The translations under genes were made by a program, and so were the position numbers. Under the pieces are notes generated by a model that was not told the DNA's origin, ran no database searches, and saw only the letters and a list, made by a program, of their open reading frames with translations. A stretch of DNA of 38,656 bases from Marinibacterium sp. (GTDB lineage: Bacteria > Pseudomonadota > Alphaproteobacteria > Rhodobacterales > Rhodobacteraceae), in the NCBI GenBank assembly GCA_025800215.1, contig JAOXSC010000051.1, positions 1-38,656 of the forward strand. Reading direction: 5' to 3'. Each line of letters opens with the position of its first letter. Position 1 is the stretch's first letter. This document shows, in pieces, positions 23,726-31,904 of the stretch.

Positions 23726-26700
23726 ATGAGTGTGCAAAACATCACGTTGAATGACCGTTTCGATCTGAAAAAGTCCCCGGTTCTGCTGAATGGCACCCAG
23801 GCGCTGGTGCGGCTGATGCTGCTGCAAAAGGCGCGTGATATGGCCGCAGGGCACCATACGGCGGGGCTGGTGACGGGCTATCGCGGGTCGCCTCTGGGCA
23901 ATGTCGATCTGCAGATGATGCGTGCCGATGCGGCATTGCGCGCGTCCGACGTGACCTTTCAGTTCGGTCTGAACGAAGATCTGGCCGCCACGGCCCTGTG
24001 GGGTGCCCAGCAGGCCGAGCTGCGCGGCGAAGGGCGTTATGACGGGGTGTTTGGCCTGTGGTACGGCAAGGGGCCGGGCGTCGACCGCTCGGGCGATCCG
24101 GTGAAACACGCCAATATGGCCGGCACCTCGCCCCTGGGTGGGGTGCTGATGGCCATGGGCGACGACCACACGGGCGAAAGCTCGACCGTGCTGCACCAGT
24201 CGGAATGGGCGCTGATCGACGCGTATATGCCCATCCTGTCCCCCGCAGGTGTGCAAGAGATCCTGGATTACGGCATTTACGGCTTTGCGCTCAGCCGGTT
24301 CTGCGGGCTCTGGGTGGGGCTGAAAACCATGAAGGACACGGTCGAAGCCACATCCGTGGTCGATGGCCGCCCCGACCGCATGACGCTGGTCACCCCCGAT
24401 TTCCCGATGCCGCCCGGCGGGCTCAACATCCGCCTTGTCGACACCCCCGCCGAGCAGGAGGCGCGGGTGATCGACCACAAACGCTTTGCCGCCGAGGCGT
24501 TCAGCCACGCCAACCGCATGGACCGCCGGGTCTGGGGGCGGGCGGGCGCCAAGATCGGGTTTGTCGCGGCGGGCAAGAACTGGCTGGATCTGACCCATGC
24601 GCTGAGCCTGTTGCATATCGACGCCGCCGAAGCCGAGCGTCTGGGGATCACCACCTACAAGGTCGGCCAGACCTTTCCGCTGGACATGAAAGGGTTTCAC
24701 GACTGGGCCGAAGGGCTCGACCTGATCGTGGTGGTCGAAGAAAAGCGCAAGCTGATCGAGGTGCAGATCAAGGAAGCGATCTTTGACGACCGGCGCGGAC
24801 GACGGGTCTATGGCTGGTACAAGGGCGGGGCAGGTGGCATGCACCGCGAAGAGCTGTTTCCGACGCGCGGCGCGCTCGACCCCATCCACATCGCCACCAA
24901 GCTGGGCGAAATCCTGCAGGAGGAAGGCCGCGACACCGATGGCATCCGCGCCGGCCTTTCGGCGCTCGAAGACGCCCGGCGCGCCGACAACGCCCAGGAC
25001 ATCGCCACGCGCATTCCCTATTTCTGCTCGGGCTGCCCGCATAACTCATCGACCCGGCTGCCTGATGGCAGCCGCGCCTATGCCGGGATCGGCTGTCATT
25101 ACATGGCCCAGTGGATGGACCGCGACACGCTGGGATACACCCATATGGGCGGCGAGGGGGCCAACTGGATCGGCGAGGCGCCGTTTTCCACGCGCGATCA
25201 CGTGTTCCAGAACCTGGGCGACGGCACCTATAACCATTCCGGGGTGCAGGCGATCCGCGCCGCTTTGGCGGCGGGCACCACGATCACCTACAAGATCCTC
25301 TACAATGACGCGGTGGCCATGACGGGCGGGCAGCCCAACGAAGGCAACCTGTCCCCGCAGCGCATCGCCGCCGAGCTTCAGGCCATGGGCGTTCAGGCGA
25401 TCACGGTGGTGCATGACGAAAAGGAAGCGCTGGATCTGTCGCGCTTTCCCGCCGGGGTCGAGATCCGCGAACGCGCCGATCTGATGCAGGTGCAGGACGC
25501 CATGGCGCGTGTGCGGGGCGTGTCGGCGATCATCTATGTCCAGACCTGTGCCGCCGAAAAGCGCCGCCGCCGCAAGCGCGATGCCTTCCCCGATCCCGAC
25601 CGGCGGGTCTTTATCAACACCGACATCTGCGAAGGCTGCGGCGATTGCGGTGTGCAGTCGAACTGCGTGTCGATTGTCCCGGTCGACACCGAGCTTGGCC
25701 GCAAGCGCGCCATCGACCAGTCAAGCTGCAACAAGGATTTTTCCTGTGTGAACGGGTTCTGCCCGTCTTTCGTGACCGTGGCGGGCGCGCAGCCGCGCAA
25801 GGCACCGACCACCGATCTTGACCTGCCGCACCTGCCCGAGCCCACCTTGCCCACGATCGCCGGCACCTGGAACGTGGTGGTGACCGGTGTTGGCGGCACC
25901 GGCGTGGTGACCATCGGCGCGGTGATGGCGCAGGCCGCGCAGATCGACGGCAAGGGCGCGGGGCTGATGGAAATGGCGGGGCTGGCGCAAAAGGGCGGTG
26001 CGGTGCACATCCATTGCCGCCTGGCCGAGGCCCCTGAAGACATCAGCGCGATCCGGGTCGCCACCGGCGAATGCGACGCGCTGATCGGCGGCGATCTGGT
26101 GGTGTCTGCGGCGGCCAAGACGCTGGGCCTGACGCGGACGGGGCGCACCGGGGCGGTGGTCAACAGCCACGAAATCGTCACCGGAGATTTCACTCGTGAC
26201 ACCAATTTTACCATTCCGTCCGATCAGTTGCAGCTTGCTCTTGAAGCGCGACTTCAGGCGCGGCTGGCGCTGTTTGACGCGTCGGATTTGGCGCGTGTGA
26301 CACTGGGCGACAGCATCTTTTCCAACATGATGATGTTTGGCGCGGCCTGGCAGCAGGGGCTGTTGCCGCTGTCGGGTGATGCGATCCGTGCGGCGATCAC
26401 GCTGAACGGCACGGCCGTCGACAAGAACCTGCGCGCCTTTGACATCGGTCGCTGGGCGGTGCTGCATCCCGATCAGGCGGCCGGGTTGCTGACGCCCAAA
26501 GCGGCGGATCAGCCGCGGTCGCCCGAAGATCGCATCGCCTATCGCGCCGATCATCTGCGTGCCTATCAGGGCAACCGGCTGGCGCGGCGCTATCTGGCGC
26601 TGGTGGGGCAGGTGTCGGATCCCGATCTGCAGCTTGCGGTGGCGCAGGGGTATCACAAGCTCTTGTCCTACAAGGATGAATACGAGGTCGCGCGCCTGCT

Positions 26701-27148
26701 GCTGCAAAGCCATGACAAGGCGCGCGCGGTCTTCGACGGCGATCTGACGCTGACCTATCACCTGGCGCCGCCGATGCTGGGCGGCGATGGCGCGGACGGG
26801 CGACCGCGCAAACGCGCCTTTTCGGCGCGCCTGCTGCCGGTACTGCGGGTGCTGGCGCGGCTGCGGGGGCTGCGCGGCACGGTGCTGGACCCGTTTGGCC
26901 GCAGCGCCGAACGGCGGATGGAGCGCGCCCTGATCGCCCAGTATGAGCGCGACATGGCCGAGCTGCTGCCCAGACTGTCGGACGGCACCCGCGATGCGCT
27001 GATCGAACTGGCCGCGCTGCCGCTGGACATCCGGGGCTTTGGCCCGGTCAAACAGGCGGCCGAGGCGCGCGCGGCCAAACGGCGCGAAGCCCTGCGCGCC
27101 GCGATCCTGGAGGGCGGTGACGCCGGTCTCGCCCAGGCCGCCGAATAG
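23726..27148 (+). CDS. Indolepyruvate ferredoxin oxidoreductase, fused subunits
   Basis: This is a 1140-residue fused IorA/IorB-type enzyme. It oxidatively decarboxylates arylpyruvates (indolepyruvate, phenylpyruvate) to acyl-CoA, reducing ferredoxin, as part of aromatic amino acid breakdown. The N-terminal part carries the pyrimidine-binding region (TGYRGSPLGNVDLQMMRADA). The ThDP part follows, with CSGCPHNSSTRLPDGSRAYA, IGCHYMAQWM and NDAVAMTGGQPNEGN. A 4Fe-4S-type cysteine cluster lies at about residues 634-680 (DICEGCGDCGVQSNC, then SSCNKDFSCVNGFCPSF). The C-terminal gamma-type domain begins at VVVTGVGGTGVVTIGAVMAQ. The start at 23726 has GGGAGG 8 bases upstream; an in-frame start at 23690 lies on the -10 box. 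Divergent from the LysR gene. Confidence 0.93.
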   Translation: MSVQNITLNDRFDLKKSPVLLNGTQALVRLMLLQKARDMAAGHHTAGLVTGYRGSPLGNVDLQMMRADAALRASDVTFQFGLNEDLAATALWGAQQAELRGEGRYDGVFGLWYGKGPGVDRSGDPVKHANMAGTSPLGGVLMAMGDDHTGESSTVLHQSEWALIDAYMPILSPAGVQEILDYGIYGFALSRFCGLWVGLKTMKDTVEATSVVDGRPDRMTLVTPDFPMPPGGLNIRLVDTPAEQEARVIDHKRFAAEAFSHANRMDRRVWGRAGAKIGFVAAGKNWLDLTHALSLLHIDAAEAERLGITTYKVGQTFPLDMKGFHDWAEGLDLIVVVEEKRKLIEVQIKEAIFDDRRGRRVYGWYKGGAGGMHREELFPTRGALDPIHIATKLGEILQEEGRDTDGIRAGLSALEDARRADNAQDIATRIPYFCSGCPHNSSTRLPDGSRAYAGIGCHYMAQWMDRDTLGYTHMGGEGANWIGEAPFSTRDHVFQNLGDGTYNHSGVQAIRAALAAGTTITYKILYNDAVAMTGGQPNEGNLSPQRIAAELQAMGVQAITVVHDEKEALDLSRFPAGVEIRERADLMQVQDAMARVRGVSAIIYVQTCAAEKRRRRKRDAFPDPDRRVFINTDICEGCGDCGVQSNCVSIVPVDTELGRKRAIDQSSCNKDFSCVNGFCPSFVTVAGAQPRKAPTTDLDLPHLPEPTLPTIAGTWNVVVTGVGGTGVVTIGAVMAQAAQIDGKGAGLMEMAGLAQKGGAVHIHCRLAEAPEDISAIRVATGECDALIGGDLVVSAAAKTLGLTRTGRTGAVVNSHEIVTGDFTRDTNFTIPSDQLQLALEARLQARLALFDASDLARVTLGDSIFSNMMMFGAAWQQGLLPLSGDAIRAAITLNGTAVDKNLRAFDIGRWAVLHPDQAAGLLTPKAADQPRSPEDRIAYRADHLRAYQGNRLARRYLALVGQVSDPDLQLAVAQGYHKLLSYKDEYEVARLLLQSHDKARAVFDGDLTLTYHLAPPMLGGDGADGRPRKRAFSARLLPVLRVLARLRGLRGTVLDPFGRSAERRMERALIAQYERDMAELLPRLSDGTRDALIELAALPLDIRGFGPVKQAAEARAAKRREALRAAILEGGDAGLAQAAE

Positions 27149-27244
27149 TCGAACCGGGTGGGGCGGTTGCTGGGAAAATCAGTTGCCCGATCCTATCTGC
27201 TCACAGTAAGACCCGCCAAGGCAGACACAAAGCGGAGAGCCAAC

Positions 27245-28123
27245 ATGCCGTCGCGCCGTCAGATGACCCGGGACATCAGCTATGCCCATTCCGCCCAGAC
27301 CAAGGGCGGGCGGGCGATGATCCGCATGATGGAAAACACCACCGGCCGTCTGCGCCTGATCAAGCGCGCCGATGGCTATGAGCGAGAGGTCGAGTCCGGG
27401 CGTGATTTCTGGGCGGTGATGGTGGAACGTTATGGGCTGACGCTCGATGTGGTTGGCGGATCGCTGGACATGATCCCGAAAGAGGGCCCGCTGATCCTGA
27501 TCGCCAACCACCCGTATGGCATTCTGGACGGGATGATGATGGGCCATATCCTGTCCGAGGTGCGCGGCGATTTCCGGATTCTGGCCCACCGGGTGTTCCG
27601 CAAGGCCGAAGAGCTCAACCGCATCATCCTGCCGATTTCCTTTGATGAAACCAAAGAGGCGATGAAGCTCAACCTTGCCACCCGCAAGACCGCGCTGGAT
27701 TATCTGGGCGATGGCGGGGCGATCGGGATCTTTCCCGGCGGCACGGTCAGCACGGCGCTGAAGCCCTTTGATCACCCGATGGATCCCGGCTGGCGCAGCT
27801 TTACCGCGCGCATGGTGGCCAAATCGCGCGCCACGGTGGTGCCAATGTTCTTTGACGGCCACACCACGCGGCTGTTTCACATCGCCAGCCACCTGCACTA
27901 CACGCTGCGCATGGGGCTGCTGATCCGCGAATTCAAGAAACGGGTCGATACGCCGGTGCGCGTGGTAATCGGCAAACCGATCACCCGTGACGTGCTGGAC
28001 CCGATGGCGAAAGATTCGCGGGTGATGATGGACACTTTGCGCCGCGCGACGTATGAGCTGTCTCCGACACCGCTGAAGTCTTTGGACTATGGCTTTGAAT
28101 TCGAGGATCGGCATCGCGCCTGA
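27245..28123 (+). CDS. Lysophospholipid acyltransferase family protein (PlsC-like)
   Basis: This is a 292-residue protein starting at 27245 (MPSRRQMTRDISYAHSAQTK), with GGAGAG upstream. The acyltransferase signatures are IANHPYGILDG (His and Asp separated by five residues, as in the putative-hemolysin/OlsA-like branch), then RNA-type block FRILAHRVFRKAEELNRIIL, GAIGIFPGGTVS, and VVPMFFDGHTTRLFHI. Such enzymes move acyl chains onto lysolipids or lyso-ornithine lipid at the inner membrane. The exact acceptor is not evident. It starts about 97 bases after the indolepyruvate oxidoreductase and ends 10 bases before murI, so it is probably co-transcribed with the latter. Confidence 0.85.
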   Translation: MPSRRQMTRDISYAHSAQTKGGRAMIRMMENTTGRLRLIKRADGYEREVESGRDFWAVMVERYGLTLDVVGGSLDMIPKEGPLILIANHPYGILDGMMMGHILSEVRGDFRILAHRVFRKAEELNRIILPISFDETKEAMKLNLATRKTALDYLGDGGAIGIFPGGTVSTALKPFDHPMDPGWRSFTARMVAKSRATVVPMFFDGHTTRLFHIASHLHYTLRMGLLIREFKKRVDTPVRVVIGKPITRDVLDPMAKDSRVMMDTLRRATYELSPTPLKSLDYGFEFEDRHRA

Positions 28124-28132
28124 GGGGCCCCC

Positions 28133-28942
28133 ATGGCAGTTGGCATTTTTGATAGCGGGCTTGGCGGCCTGACGGTTCTGGACGCCGCGCAGGCGCGCCT
28201 GCCGGATGTCGATTTCCTGTATTATGCCGACAGCGCCCATGCCCCCTATGGGGTGCGCGATGTTGATGACATCTGTGCGCTGACCCAACGGGCGGTCGAA
28301 GATCTGTGGTCGCGGGGCGCCAATCTGGTGATCCTGGCCTGCAACACCGCGTCAGCCGCCGCACTGCGCCGCATGCAAGAGGCCGGCGTGCCCGATGGCA
28401 AGCGGGTGCTGGGCGTGTTCGTCCCCCTGATCGAGGCGCTGACCGAACGGCAATGGGGCGACAATTCCCCCCCGCGCGAGGTCGCGACCAAACATGTGGC
28501 GCTGTTTGCGACCCCGGCCACCGTGGCCACACGGGCGTTTCAGCGCGAACTGGCCTTTCGCGCCATCGGTGTGGATGTCGAAGCGCAAAGCTGCGGCGGG
28601 GTGGTGGATGCCATCGAAGATGGCGACATGATCCTGGCCGAGGCGCTGGTGCGCAGCCATGTGGACGCGCTGACACGCAAGATGCCCCAGCCTGAGGCCG
28701 CCATTCTGGGCTGCACCCATTACCCGCTGATGGAGCAGGTGTTTCAGGATGCGCTTGGGCCCGATGTGCGGGTGTTCAGCCAGGGCAAGCTGGTGGGCGA
28801 CAGCCTGGCCGATTACCTGCAGCGTCATCCCGACATGCTGGGCGACGGCCCCGGCGGCTATCTGACCACGGGCGATCCGCGCAAGGTGAGCAGCCGCGCG
28901 ACGCAGTTTCTCCGACGAGAGATCCGCTTCGACGCGGCCTGA
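28133..28942 (+). CDS. murI: Glutamate racemase
   Basis: This is a 269-residue enzyme. It interconverts L- and D-glutamate in the cytoplasm to supply D-glutamate for peptidoglycan. [13 protein letters not shown] lies at the N-terminus, followed by [11 protein letters not shown]. The two catalytic cysteines lie in ACNTAS (Cys70) and GCTHYPL (Cys194), both with the standard surroundings. The start lies 10 bases after the acyltransferase stop. It is complete and of normal length. About 100 bases separate it from argC. Confidence 0.94.
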   Translation: MAVGIFDSGLGGLTVLDAAQARLPDVDFLYYADSAHAPYGVRDVDDICALTQRAVEDLWSRGANLVILACNTASAAALRRMQEAGVPDGKRVLGVFVPLIEALTERQWGDNSPPREVATKHVALFATPATVATRAFQRELAFRAIGVDVEAQSCGGVVDAIEDGDMILAEALVRSHVDALTRKMPQPEAAILGCTHYPLMEQVFQDALGPDVRVFSQGKLVGDSLADYLQRHPDMLGDGPGGYLTTGDPRKVSSRATQFLRREIRFDAA

Positions 28943-29041
28943 CACCTCAGGCCGCCCCCGACCGCGATCCCGCGCGGTTGCCTGATACCCTGACCGTCCT
29001 GCGGGGCGGTGACCCAGACCATTTGACATCAGAGGTCCAAC

Positions 29042-30070
29042 ATGACCCATAAAATCGCAATCCTTGGCGCGTCGGGCTATACCGGTGCCGAACTCATCCG
29101 GCTGATCTCGACCCATCCCGGCCTTGAGATCGTGGCGCTCGGGGCCGAGCGCAAGGCGGGCCAGAGCCTGGCGCAGGTGTTCCCGCATCTGCGGCATCTG
29201 GATCTGCCCGAGCTGTGCAAGATCTCGGAGATTGATTTTTCCCAGGTCGATCTGTGTTTCTGCGCCCTGCCGCACAAAACCAGCCAAGAGGTGATCTCGG
29301 CCCTGCCCAAGGATCTCAGGATCGTGGATCTGTCCGCCGATTTCCGGCTGCGCAGCGCCGACGATTACGAAACCTGGTATGGCAACCCGCACAGCGCCAT
29401 GGACCAGCAGGCCGAAGCGGTCTATGGGCTGACCGAATTCTACCGCGACCAGATCCGCGACGCGCGGCTGGTGGCCGGCACCGGTTGCAACGCGGCGACG
29501 GGGCAATATGCGCTGCGCCCGCTGATCGCGGCGGGGGTGATTGATCTTGACGAGATCATCCTTGACCTCAAATGCGCGGTGAGCGGGGCGGGGCGGAGCC
29601 TCAAGGAAAATCTGCTCCATGCCGAGCTGAGCGAAGGCTACAACGCCTATGCCATCGGCGGCACCCATCGGCATCTGGGCGAATTCGACCAGGAATTCAG
29701 CGCCATTGCCGGGCGTCCCGTCAAGGTGCAGTTCACCCCGCATCTGATCCCCGCCAACCGGGGCATTCTGGCCACCGTCTATGTGCGGGGCGACGCGGCC
29801 CGGATCCATGACACGCTGGCCCAGGCCTATGCGGACGAGCCGTTCCTGCAGGTTCTGCCCTTTGGCACCGCCCCCAGCACCCATGATGTGCGCGGGTCGA
29901 ATTTCTGCCATCTGGGCGTGACCGGGGACCGGATCGAAGGCCGCGCCATCGTGATCGCGGCGCTGGATAACCTGACAAAAGGTAGCAGCGGCCAGGCGCT
30001 GCAAAATGCAAATCTGATGTTATCTGAACCAGAGACAGCCGGCCTGATGATGGCCCCGCTATTCCCGTGA
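29042..30070 (+). CDS. argC: N-acetyl-gamma-glutamyl-phosphate reductase
   Basis: This is a 342-residue enzyme, the third step of arginine synthesis. It reduces N-acetylglutamyl phosphate to the semialdehyde with NADPH. The NADP site [15 protein letters not shown] lies at residues 7-21. Cys149 in [15 protein letters not shown] is the catalytic cysteine. [14 protein letters not shown] carries the catalytic His region, and [20 protein letters not shown] is a family segment. The C-terminal [20 protein letters not shown] is typical. It is followed 7 bases later by ccmE, a linkage seen in roseobacters. Type 1, AGPR family. Confidence 0.95.
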   Translation: MTHKIAILGASGYTGAELIRLISTHPGLEIVALGAERKAGQSLAQVFPHLRHLDLPELCKISEIDFSQVDLCFCALPHKTSQEVISALPKDLRIVDLSADFRLRSADDYETWYGNPHSAMDQQAEAVYGLTEFYRDQIRDARLVAGTGCNAATGQYALRPLIAAGVIDLDEIILDLKCAVSGAGRSLKENLLHAELSEGYNAYAIGGTHRHLGEFDQEFSAIAGRPVKVQFTPHLIPANRGILATVYVRGDAARIHDTLAQAYADEPFLQVLPFGTAPSTHDVRGSNFCHLGVTGDRIEGRAIVIAALDNLTKGSSGQALQNANLMLSEPETAGLMMAPLFP

Positions 30071-30077
30071 GGATCCT

Positions 30078-30521
30078 ATGAAAAGCCTGAAAAAGCAACG
30101 TCGTATCCAGATCATCCTTGTCGCCACGGTGGCGCTGGCGCTGTCCACGGCACTGATCGGATACGCGATGCGCGATGGCATCAACTTCTTCCGCGCCCCC
30201 AGCGAGGTCGTGGAAAACCCGCCCGCCCCAAGCGAAGTCTTTCGCATCGGCGGGCTGGTCGAAGACGGCACGCTGGTGCGCGGTCAGGGCGAAACCGTGC
30301 GCTTTTCGGTGACCGATGGCGGGGCGTCGGTGCCGGTGATCTTTACCGGCGTTCTGCCCGACCTTTTTGCCGAAAACGAAGGCATGGTGGGCACCGGCCG
30401 CTACATCAATGGTGTTTTTGAAGCATCTGAAATCCTTGCCAAACATGACGAAACCTATATGCCCGCCGAAGTTGTCGATGCGCTGAAGGATCAGGGCGTC
30501 TATCGCGGCGACGAAGGCTAG
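30078..30521 (+). CDS. ccmE: Cytochrome c maturation protein CcmE
   Basis: This is a 147-residue haem chaperone. One N-terminal membrane span (about residues 9-30: RIQIILVATVALALSTALIG) anchors a periplasmic beta-barrel domain. The haem-binding signature is HDETYMP, with His123 covalently binding haem and Tyr127. FRIGGLVEDGTL and VPVIFTGVLPDLFAENEG are family segments. CcmE carries haem from CcmABCD to the CcmF-CcmH lyase. It lies 7 bases after argC. The muramidase/holin pair separates it from ccmF, which is unusual for a ccm cluster. Confidence 0.95.
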   Translation: MKSLKKQRRIQIILVATVALALSTALIGYAMRDGINFFRAPSEVVENPPAPSEVFRIGGLVEDGTLVRGQGETVRFSVTDGGASVPVIFTGVLPDLFAENEGMVGTGRYINGVFEASEILAKHDETYMPAEVVDALKDQGVYRGDEG

Positions 30522-30651
30522 GGACGCAGGCCGGGGACGAAGGTTGGGCGCGTACCGTTCCACCTTGGGTCAAATCAGGAACGTGCGGTTGATGCGCGGT
30601 TCGTAAAACCATTGGCGTGATCCTGTGGGCTCTTGCCCGAAAGGACGCGCC

Positions 30652-31263
30652 ATGCAGACAGTCGATGAAATCGCACGCCAGATCGTGCACCGCGAAGGCG
30701 GCTTTGTGAACGATCCCGACGATCCGGGGGGGGCGACGAAACATGGCGTCACCATTCACACCATGCGGCGGCTGGGGCTGGATCTGAACGGGGACGGGCG
30801 GGTTGATCTGCGCGACGTCAAGGCGCTCAGCCAGGCGGATGCGGTGCGGATCTTTTTGCAGCATTATTTCGAACATCCCGGCCTGCGCAATCTGCCCCAG
30901 GCGCTGCAGGCCAGTGTCTTTGATATGTATGTGAATGCAGGCGCCAATGCGGTCAAAATCCTGCAGCGGCTGATGCGCGACATGGGGTATGAGATCGCCG
31001 CCGACGGCGTGATCGGGCCGCGCACCCTGTCTGCGGTGCATGATGCGGCCGAAGGCGATGGGGCGCTGCTGCGCGACGCTTACGGGATTGCCCGGCGCAA
31101 CTATTATTTCCGCATCGCCGATGGCCGCCCGGCCAGCCGCAAATATGTGCGCACCCGCGCAGGCGGCAAGGGCGGCTGGATCACGCGCGCCGAAGAGTTC
31201 CTGTCGCCGCGCTTTCACCTGTCCGATCAGGCATTCAAGGAAAGGATTTCGGCATGGGACTGA
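30652..31263 (+). CDS. Muramidase of the GH108 family, likely GTA endolysin
   Basis: This is a 203-residue protein starting at 30652 with AAAGGA upstream. The catalytic-region motif VHREGGFVNDPDDPGGATKH, with Glu15, is the GH108 signature; these enzymes cleave peptidoglycan glycan strands. A calcium-binding-like loop (Asp44, Asn46, Asp48, Arg50, Asp52, Asp55 in DLNGDGRVDLRD) follows. The C-terminal half (DGVIGPRTLSAVHDA) is the associated peptidoglycan-binding domain. There is no signal peptide, so it must leave the cytoplasm through a holin, and the holin gene overlaps its end by 10 bases. The pair resembles the unlinked endolysin/holin genes that release gene transfer agents in Rhodobacter capsulatus; the GTA link is inferred. 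Confidence 0.85.
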   Translation: MQTVDEIARQIVHREGGFVNDPDDPGGATKHGVTIHTMRRLGLDLNGDGRVDLRDVKALSQADAVRIFLQHYFEHPGLRNLPQALQASVFDMYVNAGANAVKILQRLMRDMGYEIAADGVIGPRTLSAVHDAAEGDGALLRDAYGIARRNYYFRIADGRPASRKYVRTRAGGKGGWITRAEEFLSPRFHLSDQAFKERISAWD

Positions 31264-31829
31264 TGGATGTTGCAGGCATGGTGCTGGGCGGGCGCGGAGG
31301 CGCCCGGGGGATGATCGAGCTCTTTCGTGAAAATGCCGAAGCGGGAGCCGAACGCGGCGCCGCTCTGCGCCAGCAGGCGCTGGCCCAGTTTGCGGCGGAA
31401 TTTGCCAAGGCCCCGACCAGCCGCTTTGACCGGATCATGGACGGCCTCAACCGTCTGCCGCGCCCGGCCATGGCGATCGGGACGCTGGCGCTCTTTGTGT
31501 CGGCGATGAGCGATCCGGTCTGGTTTGCCGCGCGCATGCAGGGCATTGCGCTGGTGCCAGAGCCGCTCTGGTGGTTGTTGGGGGTGGTGGTGTCCTTTTA
31601 CTTTGGTGCGCGCCATCAGCGCAAATCGCAGGATTTCCAAAGGGATATGGCCACAACCCTGGCCCGTGTGCCGCAGGTGATGGGCAATCTTGACGCGCTT
31701 CAGGCGCTGCGGGCCGACACTGTGGGCGTGGCCGACACCCAAGGCGAGGCCGAGCTGACGCTGAAAGCCACCCGGCCCGATGACAACCCCGCCCTCAGCG
31801 AATGGAAGGCACGGCGCAAGCGCGGCTGA
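31254..31829 (+). CDS. Holin of the gene-transfer-release type
   Basis: This is a 191-residue protein whose ATG at 31254 lies inside the muramidase gene, a 10-base overlap typical of lysis cassettes. After an N-terminal amphipathic part (ARGMIELFRENAEAGAERGA), two membrane spans are visible at about residues 73-92 (AMAIGTLALFVSAMSD) and 103-121 (PLWWLLGVVVSFYFGA), then a charged tail. This fits the Pfam family described as holins of three membrane spans for gene transfer release; a third span is not obvious. Holins permeabilise the inner membrane so that a signal-less muramidase can reach the wall. Confidence 0.8.
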   Translation: MGLMDVAGMVLGGRGGARGMIELFRENAEAGAERGAALRQQALAQFAAEFAKAPTSRFDRIMDGLNRLPRPAMAIGTLALFVSAMSDPVWFAARMQGIALVPEPLWWLLGVVVSFYFGARHQRKSQDFQRDMATTLARVPQVMGNLDALQALRADTVGVADTQGEAELTLKATRPDDNPALSEWKARRKRG

Positions 31830-31871
31830 TCCCCGCGACAAATTGAGCGCCCCGATCACCGGAATTCGATT

Positions 31872-31891
31872 GGCCCGCCCGCGCGCGGGCC
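31872..31891. terminator. Weak GC hairpin between the holin gene and ccmF
   Basis: GGCCCGC at 31872-31878 pairs with GCGGGCC at 31885-31891 around a 6-base loop, just before the ccmF start at 31905. Only CATATATT follows, not a T-run. It might attenuate the lysis cassette transcript or mask the weak ccmF ribosome site. The evidence is position and pairing only. Confidence 0.3.
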
Positions 31892-31904
31892 ATATATTCC
31901 GCGC

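Noticed and set aside
30522..30651. CtrA-type site before the lysis cassette
   Set aside because: No TTAA-N7-TTAA motif is present in the stretch, so direct CtrA control is not supported by sequence.
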